This document shows, piece after piece, positions 1 through 8,255 of a stretch of 64,000 nt of DNA (position 1 is the first letter of the stretch; each line of letters begins with the position of its first letter). The translations under genes were made by a program, and so were the position numbers. Location of the stretch: NCBI RefSeq assembly GCF_900129425.1, contig NZ_LT670817.1, positions 1,736,001 to 1,800,000 of the forward strand, read 5' to 3'. The stretch comes from Bradyrhizobium erythrophlei. GTDB taxonomy: Bacteria; Pseudomonadota; Alphaproteobacteria; Rhizobiales; Xanthobacteraceae. Below the pieces are notes generated by a model, which saw only the letters and a list, made by a program, of their open reading frames with translations, had not been told where the DNA came from and searched no databases.

Positions 1-8
1 AGGCTGAC

Positions 9-350
9 GTGATCCCTGGCGAGATCTTTCCAGCATCCGAGGAGATTGTCCTGAACAAGGATAGGGCAGCTATCTCTATTGAGGTTGCCAATACCGGAGA
101 TCGACCTATTCAAGTGGGTAGCCACTATCATTTCGCCGAGACAAATGCGGCTCTCGCTTTCGATCGGAACGCCGCTGTCGGTTGTCGCCTCGATATCCCG
201 GCCGGGACGGCCGTGCGATTTGAGCCGGGGCAGTCCCGCGAAGTTTCATTGATCCCTTATACCGGTGCCCGCGTAGTCTATGGCTTTGGCGGCCGGGTGA
301 TGGGGCCTCTGCCGCCCGTAGGCGGCACTTCGGCCAATTCTGGCAATTGA
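9..350 (+). CDS. ureB: Urease beta subunit
   Basis: Small structural subunit of the nickel enzyme urease (urea to ammonia and carbamate, cytoplasm). The 113-residue product has the usual family length and opens with the characteristic MIPGEIFP, which favours the GTG at position 9 as start. Central GSHYHFAETN and C-terminal GFGGRVMG segments are typical of UreB. The gene lies 10 bp before ureC; ureA and ureD are expected just upstream, outside the window. Nothing is broken, and the function is clear from sequence and context. Confidence 0.96.
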   Translation: MIPGEIFPASEEIVLNKDRAAISIEVANTGDRPIQVGSHYHFAETNAALAFDRNAAVGCRLDIPAGTAVRFEPGQSREVSLIPYTGARVVYGFGGRVMGPLPPVGGTSANSGN

Positions 351-360
351 GGTAACGAAA

Positions 361-2064
361 ATGCCCCACATAATGAGCCGCGCCGCCTACGCGCAGATGT
401 TTGGCCCGACGGTCGGGGACAAAGTTCGTCTCGCAGATACTGATCTGCTCATCGAGGTGGAGAAAGACTTCACGACCTATGGTGAGGAGGTAAAGTTCGG
501 CGGCGGGAAAGTCATTCGTGACGGCATGGGACAATCGCAACGTACGCGCAGCGAGGGAGCGGTTGATACAGTCATCACCAACGCCCTGATTCTTGATCAT
601 TGGGGGGTCGTGAAGGCGGACATCGCTATCAAGGATGGGCTCATTTCAGGGATCGGGAAGGCCGGCAATCCCGATGTGCAGCCCAACGTCGATATAATCA
701 TCGGACCTGGTACCGAGATCATCGCAGGAGAAGGCAAGATCATCACCGCTGGGGGTATCGACACCCATATACACTACATTTGCCCGCAGCAGATCGAGGA
801 GGCGCTCTATTCAGGTCTAACAACTATGATGGGCGGGGGAACCGGACCGGCGGTAGGTACGGCGGCAACAACCTGCACGCCAGGCCCTTGGCATATCCAG
901 CGGATGCTCGAGGCGGCCGATGCTTTCCCGATGAACCTCGGTATTTTCGGTAAAGGTAACGCGAGCCTGGCCGCTGGCCTCGTTGAGCAGATCGAAGCTG
1001 GTGCGTGCGGCCTCAAGTTGCACGAAGACTGGGGCGCGACGCCCGCTGTTATCGACTGCTGCCTTTCTGTCGCGGACGACATGGATGTGCAAGTCCTGAT
1101 CCATACCGACTCGCTTAATGAGGGCGGTTACGTGGAAAAAACCATCGCCGCATTCAAAGGCAGAACGATCCATACGTTTCACACTGAGGGCGCCGGAGGC
1201 GGACATGCGCCGGATATCATAAAGGTGTGTGGCGAAGGGAATGTTATCCCGGCTTCGACAAATCCGACGCGGCCCTACACGGTGGATACGCTCGATGAAG
1301 CGCTCGATATGCTTATGGTTACACATAATCTCGATCGTCGAATTCCGGAGGACGTCGCCTTCGCTGAGAGCCGCATACGCAAGGAGACGATAGCCGCGGA
1401 AGACATTCTGCACGATCTGGGAGCACTCTCAATCGTCTCGTCAGACAGCCAAGCGATGGGGCGCGTCGGTGAGGTGATTACCCGTACGTGGCAGACAGCC
1501 GATAAGATGAAAAAGCAGTTCGGGAGATTGGCTGAAGAGAATGGTGGTAACGATAATTTCCGAGCGCGGCGCTACGTTGCGAAATACACGATCAATCCCG
1601 CGATAGCCCAGGGCATTTCCACCTACATCGGCTCGATTGAAGTCGGGAAGCTCGCAGACATCGCAATCTGGGATCCGGCCTTTTTCGGCGTAAAGCCCGA
1701 CATGGTTCTCAAATCCGGCACGATCGCTGCGGCTATCATGGGCGATCCTAACGCTTCTATTCCGACTCCCCAACCTCAATACTATCGGCCGATGTTCGGC
1801 GCGTTCGGCCGTTCCCTGGGCAAAAGTTCGGTGACCTTTGTCAGCCAGGCTTCGCTGGAAAAGACAAGGCAGCTCGGGCTTGCGAAGCAACTGCTTCCTG
1901 TCTCGAACACGCGCAAGATCGGTAAGCATTCGATGATCCTCAACAACGCGGTCCCTCGCATGGAGGTCGATCCGGAAACCTATGAGGTGCGGGCAGACGG
2001 CCGGCTGCTCACTTGCGAGCCCGCGAAGGTGCTGCCAATGGCTCAACGCTACTTTATGTATTGA
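361..2064 (+). CDS. ureC: Urease alpha (catalytic) subunit
   Basis: Catalytic subunit, 567 residues, normal length. Nickel and active-site residues are visible: H136 and H138 (THIHY), K219 in GLKLHEDWG (the lysine that is carbamylated), H248, H274 and D362; numbering is two above the Klebsiella enzyme. H322 matches the catalytic flap histidine. The flap reads MVTHNLD where most ureases read VCHHL, so the flap cysteine is Thr321 and the following histidine is Asn323. Start ATG lies 10 bp after ureB; the gene is certainly co-transcribed with it and with ureF and ureG. Confidence 0.98.
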   Translation: MPHIMSRAAYAQMFGPTVGDKVRLADTDLLIEVEKDFTTYGEEVKFGGGKVIRDGMGQSQRTRSEGAVDTVITNALILDHWGVVKADIAIKDGLISGIGKAGNPDVQPNVDIIIGPGTEIIAGEGKIITAGGIDTHIHYICPQQIEEALYSGLTTMMGGGTGPAVGTAATTCTPGPWHIQRMLEAADAFPMNLGIFGKGNASLAAGLVEQIEAGACGLKLHEDWGATPAVIDCCLSVADDMDVQVLIHTDSLNEGGYVEKTIAAFKGRTIHTFHTEGAGGGHAPDIIKVCGEGNVIPASTNPTRPYTVDTLDEALDMLMVTHNLDRRIPEDVAFAESRIRKETIAAEDILHDLGALSIVSSDSQAMGRVGEVITRTWQTADKMKKQFGRLAEENGGNDNFRARRYVAKYTINPAIAQGISTYIGSIEVGKLADIAIWDPAFFGVKPDMVLKSGTIAAAIMGDPNASIPTPQPQYYRPMFGAFGRSLGKSSVTFVSQASLEKTRQLGLAKQLLPVSNTRKIGKHSMILNNAVPRMEVDPETYEVRADGRLLTCEPAKVLPMAQRYFMY

Positions 2065-2103
2065 TATGCCGATGCATACTCACAAGCGCAATGGACGAGT
2101 ATC

Positions 2104-2802
2104 ATGAAAAGCGAGGAGTTCCCGTGCTCGCCTCTATCCCTTTTGCGACTGCAAAGCTGGCTTTCGCCGACCTTCCCGAATGGCGCCTACAGTTACTCGC
2201 ACGGTCTCGAATGGGCTGCCGAAGCTGGTCACATCCATGACCGCTTAAGCCTGGTCGATTGGCTCGAGGCGGATCTTTGCTACGGATCCGGACGCAATGA
2301 AGCAATCTTTTTCAGCGAGGCATATCGCAGCGCAATCGACAACGACCGGGCTAAACTGATGCGAGTCGCGGAGCTGGCGGCGGCCGCCCGCGGGACATCG
2401 GAATTCGGGCTTGAATCGTCGCAGCAGGCGACCGCTTGCCTCAACACACTCCGCCAAGTGTGGTTCGATCGAATCCTAGATTTCTTCTCGGACATGCAGT
2501 TTCAACCGGTCCTGGCCGTTGTCCTCGGCGCTCGCTCGGCAAGGGAGCGGATTCCGGTGCGCGTGGCGCTTCCGGCATTTCTGCACAGCTACGTTGCCAA
2601 TTTGGTAACCGCCGGTGTGCGGCTAATCCCCCTCGGGCAAACCGACGGTCAACTCGCTATCGCGGAGCTTGAGAACGCCATATTATTCGCAAGCGCGCAA
2701 GGAAGGTGCGCCACGCTCGACGACCTGGGTTCCGCGGGATTCATGGTCGAACTCGCCTCCATTGAGCATGAAACCCAATATACGAGGTTGTTCCGGTCAT
2801 GA
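2104..2802 (+). CDS. ureF: Urease accessory protein UreF
   Basis: Nickel-insertion accessory protein that acts with UreD/UreH and UreG on the apo-urease. The product is 232 residues with the family signature LQSWLSPTFPNGAYSYSHGLEW near the N-terminus (residues about 17-38) and an all-helical composition. It begins 39 bp after ureC and overlaps ureG by 4 bp (ATGA). The usual alphaproteobacterial order has ureE between ureC and ureF; here there is no room for it, so ureE is either elsewhere or absent. Confidence 0.95.
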   Translation: MKSEEFPCSPLSLLRLQSWLSPTFPNGAYSYSHGLEWAAEAGHIHDRLSLVDWLEADLCYGSGRNEAIFFSEAYRSAIDNDRAKLMRVAELAAAARGTSEFGLESSQQATACLNTLRQVWFDRILDFFSDMQFQPVLAVVLGARSARERIPVRVALPAFLHSYVANLVTAGVRLIPLGQTDGQLAIAELENAILFASAQGRCATLDDLGSAGFMVELASIEHETQYTRLFRS

Positions 2803-3470
2803 AGACGGTTGAAAGCGAAAAGCCCCTTCTCCGCAACAGTCCCGCTCCCGTACATCACGGCCCGCTCCGCGTCGGGATCGGGGGCCCAGTCGGCTCGGGC
2901 AAGACCGCGCTTATAGAGGCTCTATGCAAGCATCTCCGGGATTTCTACGACATCTATGTGATAACCAACGACATTTACACCAAGGAAGACCAGCTCATCC
3001 TGACCCGCGCGCAAGCGCTGCCGGCAGACCGCATCATGGGCGTTGAGACAGGCGGCTGCCCGCATACGGCGATACGTGAGGACGCCTCCATGAACCTCGC
3101 CGCGATCGAGGATATGAATTTGAAATTCCCGCAAGCAGATCTGTGTTTCGTGGAATCGGGTGGCGACAATCTCGCGGCAACCTTTAGTCCCGAGCTCGCG
3201 GACTTGACTATCTACGTGATCGACGTCGCCGCAGGTGAAAAGATCCCACGCAAAGGTGGCCCCGGCATAACGCGCTCCGATCTGCTCGTGATCAACAAGA
3301 TCGATCTGGCTCCCTTGGTGGGTGCCAATCTTCAGGTTATGGAATCAGACGCCCGACGAATGCGAACTACGCGGCCGTTCATTTTTTCCAATCTGAAGAG
3401 CGGACAGGGGGTCGATGAAATCGCCGACTTCATTCTCGAGAAGGGCGGGTTGGCCGCAACGACCTTCTAA
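2799..3470 (+). CDS. ureG: Urease accessory GTPase UreG
   Basis: SIMIBI-class GTPase that delivers nickel to urease. The 223-residue protein has a P-loop GPVGSGKT at residues 29-36, the nickel-binding CPH motif at 87-89 (GGCPHTAIRED), the ESGGDN switch motif, and NKID for guanine recognition. It overlaps ureF by 4 bp, which implies translational coupling. The N-terminal stretch before the P-loop has few histidines, so it probably does not store nickel itself. It is the last urease gene here; the next gene is on the opposite strand. Confidence 0.97.
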   Translation: MKTVESEKPLLRNSPAPVHHGPLRVGIGGPVGSGKTALIEALCKHLRDFYDIYVITNDIYTKEDQLILTRAQALPADRIMGVETGGCPHTAIREDASMNLAAIEDMNLKFPQADLCFVESGGDNLAATFSPELADLTIYVIDVAAGEKIPRKGGPGITRSDLLVINKIDLAPLVGANLQVMESDARRMRTTRPFIFSNLKSGQGVDEIADFILEKGGLAATTF

Positions 3471-3536
3471 GCTTGAAGCTTGCTTACCCGGCAACTCCAC
3501 TCCACCAGTTCGATCTCTTGACGCGGTTTGTCCGGA

Positions 3537-3887
3537 TTATCGACTCGCAGTCCCACCGCTGTCACGGGCAAGCTTTGCGGCGTTGAGTGCTTCGGTCGCG
3601 CCGACGTAGCAGATGGGTTGCTTGTTAGCATCGTTGATCATGCGCCAGAGAACGCCCTTCGCGCTCACTTGCCGGTACTGCGCGTACCAGGCGTCCCTGC
3701 CTTCCGGCGTTTTGCCGGGGAAAGCACGGATATCTTCGCTGCCCAAGCAGAGCGTGACGGCGCCTGGAGGCGGAGCATGGCAGCCGAATTCCCTGCGAGC
3801 TTCGCGGAAGTTCAACACCTCGGCGCCTTGAGCCTTACGCTCGGCATTCTTTTCGGCCCAGAAGACACAGAAATAAGCATCAGACAT
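3537..3887 (-). CDS. Hypothetical protein, 116 aa
   Basis: I do not recognise the family. The product is 116 residues; the longer in-frame extension upstream lies inside the kinase gene region and is unlikely. Visible features are an N-terminal aromatic stretch (YFCVFWAEKN), a charged middle and a C-terminal ICYVGATEALNAAKLARDS segment. No signal peptide or membrane segment is evident. It ends 66 bp from ureG, tail to tail, and begins 76 bp downstream of the HWE kinase on the same strand, so it may be the last gene of that short minus-strand operon. Confidence 0.6.
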   Translation of the reverse strand: MSDAYFCVFWAEKNAERKAQGAEVLNFREARREFGCHAPPPGAVTLCLGSEDIRAFPGKTPEGRDAWYAQYRQVSAKGVLWRMINDANKQPICYVGATEALNAAKLARDSGGTASR

Positions 3888-3963
3888 TTGGTTGGCTCGT
3901 TGCCGTAGGCTCAAGGAGCGAGGGACCGTCTTTAAGACAACCCGACCGGTCCTCTCGCGGTGC

Positions 3964-4632
3964 CTATGATGGATCGATTTCAACCAGAAGGCGACAAAGA
4001 AGGCCGGCCGGAGCGAAGTCCATTTCGACCCGTGCACCAGACAGCACTTTTGAGATGAGGCGCAGGCCAAACCCCTTATGCCGCGGCTTGTGCACCTTCG
4101 GTCCACCGTGCTCGCGCCACTGCACGGCGAGAGCGTGATCCCCACCATCGCAACGAACATCCCAAAGCACTTCAACCGCTCCGGACGTAGACGCCAGGGC
4201 GCCGTGCTTGCTGGCGTTAGTCGCGAGTTCGTGAAAGATCATGTGAAGCGATAACGCAAGGCGTGGTTCAAGAACGATGTCGGGTCCGGCGACAAGGATT
4301 CGATCGCGCAGAAAGGTGACATGTGGCTTTAGCGTTCGTTCGAGCAGTTCCGCTAGAGAGACGCGATTCTCTCGCGCTGTCTCGATCAGGTTGTAGGCGT
4401 CTGATAAATTTACGAGCCTGGCCATGAGAGCGACGCGATAGTCGTCTGCCGTGCTGGCTTCAGTATTCTTGACGAAACATTGAACTACAGTGAGAAGATT
4501 GCGAAGACGATGCTGAAGTTCTTTGGCCAGCAGTTCAAGTGACGCGTTGCGCTTTGAAAGCGCAGCCTCATAAGGCGGAATTGCTGGCGCGCTTTCGAAT
4601 GAATCGGAGATGGTCGGTTTCATATGTTTCAC
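3964..4632 (-). CDS. HWE-family sensor histidine kinase lacking a sensor domain
   Basis: Histidine kinase of the HWE subgroup, common in rhizobia for light and general stress signalling. Only the kinase core is present in 222 residues: a dimerisation/phosphoacceptor segment with H41 (ELQHRLRNLL), the N-box FHELATNASKHGAL around residue 135, and the WREHGGP motif that names the group. No PAS, GAF or membrane segment precedes it, so the signal must come from a partner. It starts 29 bp after the stop of the small exported peptide gene, suggesting co-transcription. Start at ATG 4632 or the in-frame ATG 4623. Confidence 0.85.
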   Translation of the reverse strand: MKHMKPTISDSFESAPAIPPYEAALSKRNASLELLAKELQHRLRNLLTVVQCFVKNTEASTADDYRVALMARLVNLSDAYNLIETARENRVSLAELLERTLKPHVTFLRDRILVAGPDIVLEPRLALSLHMIFHELATNASKHGALASTSGAVEVLWDVRCDGGDHALAVQWREHGGPKVHKPRHKGFGLRLISKVLSGARVEMDFAPAGLLCRLLVEIDPS

Positions 4633-4661
4633 TTGTTGCGGGGGGAATTAACACAATGTGG

Positions 4662-4925
4662 CTAACAACCACGACAGATGGTCAGCTTTCTATCGAACCA
4701 AGCGTCCAGAAGCCTCTGCCTCGCGTTAAAAATCGTGGCGCGCGTTTGTACGGCCTCTTCTCCGGCGGAGTTCGGAGCAAAGGTGCTCCCCCGTGGCTGT
4801 ACGTGAACGCTCTCAGCCAGGCCTACGCCCCCCCCTGGTGGCGTAACCGAGGGTGGTTCGGCCATTGCGGCTAGAGGTGTGACAGTGAAGGCCAGGAGAA
4901 CCGTAACTCGTGAAAGTAAATGCAT
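4662..4925 (-). CDS. Small exported peptide with C-terminal ICRGC motif (copy 1)
   Basis: An 87-residue protein with a signal peptide (hydrophobic residues 4-20, likely cleavage after AMA at about 22), a Pro/Gly-rich linker and a charged C-terminus ending LLDAWFDRKLTICRGC. The same ending occurs in the peptide gene at 15285: the last 15 residues share LDA..DR.L.ICRGC. The start ATG at 4925 is preceded by AAGG at good spacing; a longer in-frame start lacks a signal sequence. Function unknown. It sits directly upstream of an HWE kinase gene on the same strand, so the pair may be co-regulated. Confidence 0.65.
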   Translation of the reverse strand: MHLLSRVTVLLAFTVTPLAAMAEPPSVTPPGGGVGLAESVHVQPRGSTFAPNSAGEEAVQTRATIFNARQRLLDAWFDRKLTICRGC

Positions 4926-5715
4926 GATCGCACCTTGGAAGATAGACGACCCATTCTCATCGCACTGAAGCCATTCTCTAAGTGGACGAGACCGGCTGAA
5001 TGGGCTTGAGTTCGCGCGCACAACTAGTGACCTGCGGAATGTGTCCACTATGAATCGACTGGTTGCGACACTGCCGCATTGGCGTCACAGGGACGCCATT
5101 GCGAAATGACCTGCCTATGATGATGTTTATGCGCGTGGTGCAGTGCGGCTGTTGCTGATTGCATGGTCAAGACAAAACCTAGCGCCGCACAGGTGGCTTG
5201 CGGTGCTGCTGATCTCACAGACATTTCCCAACCTCATTTTAGTGGGGACGAAAGCCCGCGTATTATGGGCGGATTCGATCCTGCCTGCTATTTCAGGATT
5301 GTTGCGGTTGAAGAGATCTTGTCAGATTAACGCGCGCTGCGAACATACTCCCGCTGCTAGGTGGGATGGGCTCCGTGCCGCTGGCATCGAAAAAAGTCTC
5401 ACAGGTTCCAGTCACTTCGCGGGCTGAAATTCATTTTGAGTAGCGGCTGTAGCGTTTCCTGGCGACATAGTGGCAGTGTCGCGGATTGATAAATTGCCGA
5501 GCCCAGCGATCGAGGTGGCGTAGCCAGCAACTGACAATGCAATTGCCTCTCGATGGCTATAGCCGGGGCAGGGCCAAAAATGGACGTTGGTTTGTGTGAC
5601 TAAAACCAAAAGGGAACTGGGCGCAACCTAGGTCGGAATAGGGCGGTGCGGAGCCTCGGGTTATAATCTCGGATAGGTAGCATGTCGCATAAACAGCAGT
5701 CAGTAGGTGAAATCG
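4926..5715. other. Long intergenic region without convincing gene
   Basis: About 790 bp between the divergent small-peptide gene and the AraC regulator. Short open frames occur on both strands (for example 5143-5427 plus and 5412-5609 minus) but show no family resemblance, weak start signals and codon use unlike neighbouring genes. It must hold the promoters of both flanking units. I see no tRNA, terminator or strong palindrome in it. Confidence 0.5.
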
Positions 5716-6717
5716 ATGATGACGAGCACGCCGAGCGTTAGCCCCGGAAGGGTAAATTCGCCAGATGGTGGTACAGATCGAGCTGAAGTTGACTTTCGAA
5801 ATTTGGAGCAGATCAGACCGCCGGTCGGTATCAAATCCTGGCAGTCAGGTGACGATAGGTTTCTTCATCCCACTGTCCAAATTGCGCCGGTCGATTCCGT
5901 GAAGCGTCTCGGTACTGGTCGTCCCGGTTGGTTCGTGGAGAGCGTACATGCGCCGATTGGGAGGAGGATCGAACTTCAATTTCAAGGTCCTGTCCACCTC
6001 TTGGCAATGTACAATGAGGGAGGCCGCCGGGACGGAGAAACTTCAATTGACGGATTTGCGCCGTCCAAGATTCGGAATGTTGCGAAGAAGCTCACGTTCG
6101 TCCCGGCCGGTTGCGGCTATCGAGAGTGGCTTGAAACCGCCGCGTCCACCCGCTTGACGTTTCTGTATTTGAATCCAACCGTCCTCCGAAACGATGGAGG
6201 AGACGACTATGCGGCGAGAATACATTTCGAGGACTCCGGTGTTTGGGAAACCGCAGCCAAGTTGAAAAGCGCGATCGAGAATGGGCAAGCAAAGAGAACG
6301 CCCTACCTGTCCGCTCTCTCTAGTGTGCTCGCAATTGAGCTGTCCCGCTGTGACGATAACGCTGCTCGTGATACGGCCCTGAATCGTGGAGGCCTAGCTT
6401 GTTGGCAAAAGCGAGCTGTCGCGGGCTATATTGAAGAACATCTAGGCGAACAAATTTGTCTCAGTACGCTTGCGCAACTCGCCCGTCTAAGCCAGCACCA
6501 TTTTTGTCGGGCCTTCAAACAATCCTTCGGGGTTCCGCCGCATCATTACCACGTACAAAGGCGCATTGAACAAGCCAAACTGCTCTTGGCAGATCGATCA
6601 ATCTCGATCACGGACATCGGGTTTACGCTTGGCTACTCTCAAACGAGTTCGTTCAGCGTGGCCTTTCGCAAGAATACAGGCTGGACACCGAGCGAATATC
6701 GCAGGGAGTTCAAATAG
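5716..6717 (+). CDS. AraC-family transcriptional regulator
   Basis: DNA-binding regulator, 333 residues. The C-terminal third carries the two helix-turn-helix units of the AraC family: LSTLAQLARLSQHHFCRAFK and SITDIGFTLGYSQTSSFSVAF, followed by TGWTPSEYRREF. The N-terminal about 220 residues should be a ligand-sensing beta domain; it shows no motif that identifies the ligand. ATG 5716 (or 5719) is preferred over the upstream GTG 5707 because the sequence AGTAGGTGA sits at ribosome-binding distance. It precedes the GST gene in the same direction and could regulate it, though a LysR operator also lies there. Confidence 0.9.
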   Translation: MMTSTPSVSPGRVNSPDGGTDRAEVDFRNLEQIRPPVGIKSWQSGDDRFLHPTVQIAPVDSVKRLGTGRPGWFVESVHAPIGRRIELQFQGPVHLLAMYNEGGRRDGETSIDGFAPSKIRNVAKKLTFVPAGCGYREWLETAASTRLTFLYLNPTVLRNDGGDDYAARIHFEDSGVWETAAKLKSAIENGQAKRTPYLSALSSVLAIELSRCDDNAARDTALNRGGLACWQKRAVAGYIEEHLGEQICLSTLAQLARLSQHHFCRAFKQSFGVPPHHYHVQRRIEQAKLLLADRSISITDIGFTLGYSQTSSFSVAFRKNTGWTPSEYRREFK

Positions 6718-6782
6718 AGCGACAACACGTGTCACCTCTCGCGGGAGCTGCTTAAGCCCGACTTAAGTTGGGCCAAATGTTC

Positions 6783-6797
6783 ATTCCCGGGTGGAAT
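6783..6797. promoter_or_regulatory. Palindromic operator A, upstream of GST gene
   Basis: ATTCC-CGGGT-GGAAT, a perfect 5-bp-arm inverted repeat that fits the LysR T-N11-A pattern, followed by AAAACCTAATCC. It lies 145 bp before the GST start. A near-identical site at 15575 precedes the peroxiredoxin gene. In both places the 15-bp box TTTAGGTTCTTCGCA follows with exactly the same spacing (58 bp start to start; box at 6841-6855 and 15633-15647). Confidence 0.6.
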
Positions 6798-6941
6798 AAA
6801 ACCTAATCCACCAACCTCACTACCGATCGCCAAAGTCTCTTTTAGGTTCTTCGCACGAATTCGACGAACGCAGGGCCGCCTTTTTGGCCCGGGGGCGGCG
6901 TTTGCAGCTTCGCATTTGGTGAACAAGCCAAGGAGACCAAA

Positions 6942-7679
6942 ATGATCGAACTCTACTACTGGCCCACGCCGAACGGCCACAAGATCACAATGTTCCTGGA
7001 GGAAGCCGGGCTGGACTACACGATCCATCCCGTCGACATCAGCGCCGGCGATCAGTTCAAGCCCGACTTCCTCGCCATCTCGCCGAACAACCGCATGCCG
7101 GCGATCACTGATACCGCGCCGGCCGACGGCGGCCAGCCGATCAGCGTGTTCGAGTCAGGCGCCATCCTGTTGTACTTCGCCGAGAAGACCGCTCGCTTCC
7201 TGCCGAAGGATATACGCGACCGCAAGACCGCGACGGAATGGCTGTTCTGGCAGGTGGGCGGCCTGGGGCCGATGGCCGGACAGAACCATCATTTCGGGCT
7301 CTACGCGCCGAAAAGGATTCCTTACGCGATCGACCGCTACGTGAACGAGACGAACCGTCTGTACGGTGTCCTCAACCGCCATCTCGAAAACCGCACGTTC
7401 ATCGCGGGCGACGACTACAGCATCGCCGACATGGCTTCCTATCCGTGGATCGTTCCCTGGAAGCGCCAGCAGCAGAATTTGGACGACTTCCCGAACCTGC
7501 GGCGCTGGTTCGACACGGTGCGCGCGCGCCCCGGGACGCAGCGGGCCTACGCGAAAGGCGAACCGTACTCGAGCCGCCCCGCAGTCACCGAGGAAGGCAA
7601 GAAGATCCTGTTCGGCCAGACCGCCAGTAGAGCGCCGGCAGAGGAGAGGCGCGAGATATCCCGACGTTCCACTGTATGA
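6942..7679 (+). CDS. Glutathione S-transferase, YfcG/YghU (nu-class) type
   Basis: Glutathione-dependent enzyme, 245 residues. The N-terminal thioredoxin-like half shows YYWPTPNGHKITMFLEE, with TPNG typical of nu-class GSTs that bind glutathione disulfide and reduce disulfides or peroxides, and a FESGAILLYFAEK segment that holds the glutathione gamma-glutamyl group. The helical C-terminal half has WQVGGLGPMAGQNHHF, also typical of YfcG/YghU. RBS GGAGA lies before ATG 6942. It is first in a run of genes continuing through the cupin pseudogene and hydrolase. Substrate cannot be told from sequence. Confidence 0.9.
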   Translation: MIELYYWPTPNGHKITMFLEEAGLDYTIHPVDISAGDQFKPDFLAISPNNRMPAITDTAPADGGQPISVFESGAILLYFAEKTARFLPKDIRDRKTATEWLFWQVGGLGPMAGQNHHFGLYAPKRIPYAIDRYVNETNRLYGVLNRHLENRTFIAGDDYSIADMASYPWIVPWKRQQQNLDDFPNLRRWFDTVRARPGTQRAYAKGEPYSSRPAVTEEGKKILFGQTASRAPAEERREISRRSTV

Positions 7680-7690
7680 TGGAGGAGAAA

Positions 7691-8255
7691 ATGACGACCA
7701 CATCTTCATCGGAGCTACAGCAGGCGCCCGACCGGCGTTCCGCCGATCAGAGCAAGATCGCCTACCAGAGACCTCAGCCCGCAGGCATGGTGCCCGATGT
7801 ATTCGTCGGCTCCGCGCTGGAGCTTGACGGCGACGAACGCGAGTGGGTCCCGCAGTCGGACACGGTCGCGTTCAGGCCGCTCGTCCTGAACGTAAGCCAG
7901 GGCTACTACATCAACATCCTGCGGGTTCGGTCCTATGGCGTGCTGTCGCGGCACCGTCATTCTGGACCGGTGCACGCCTTCACGCTGCGCTGAAGGTGGC
8001 GCTACCTCGAGCACGACTGGGTCGCTACGCCTGGCGACTACGCATTCGAGCCGCCCGGCGAGACGCACACGCTGGTCGTTCCGGATGACGTCAAGGAAAT
8101 GGCCACGCTGTTTCACGTGACCGGCGGGTACACCTACGTCGATCCTTACGGCGAGGCGCTCGGATACGAAGACGTTTCACCAAGCTGGAGCACGCGATCA
8201 GGCACTACGAAGCCGTCGGGCTCGGCAAGGAACATGTGAAGAGGATTGTCCGATG
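7691..8255 (+). pseudogene. Broken cupin dioxygenase (2,4'-dihydroxyacetophenone dioxygenase-like)
   Basis: The reading frame encodes a small cupin of the kind found in aromatic-ketone dioxygenases: SYGVLSRHRHSGPVHAFTL and later WRYLEHDWVATPGDYAFEPPGETHTL, with metal-binding histidines in RHRHSGPVH and ETH. It is interrupted by an in-frame TGA at 7991-7993, and the frame is lost again near 8175 by one missing base, after which the ancestral frame continues to a stop at 8253-8255 that overlapped the next gene by ATGA. ATG 7691 follows GGAGGAG. Two independent lesions make this a pseudogene unless the sequence is wrong. Confidence 0.75.

Noticed and set aside
817..1413. 198-codon open frame on the minus strand inside ureC
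   Set aside because: Antisense shadow of a GC-rich gene; no family character and no start signal.
5143..5427. 94-codon frame in the intergenic region before AraC
   Set aside because: No similarity, atypical composition and no convincing ribosome-binding site.
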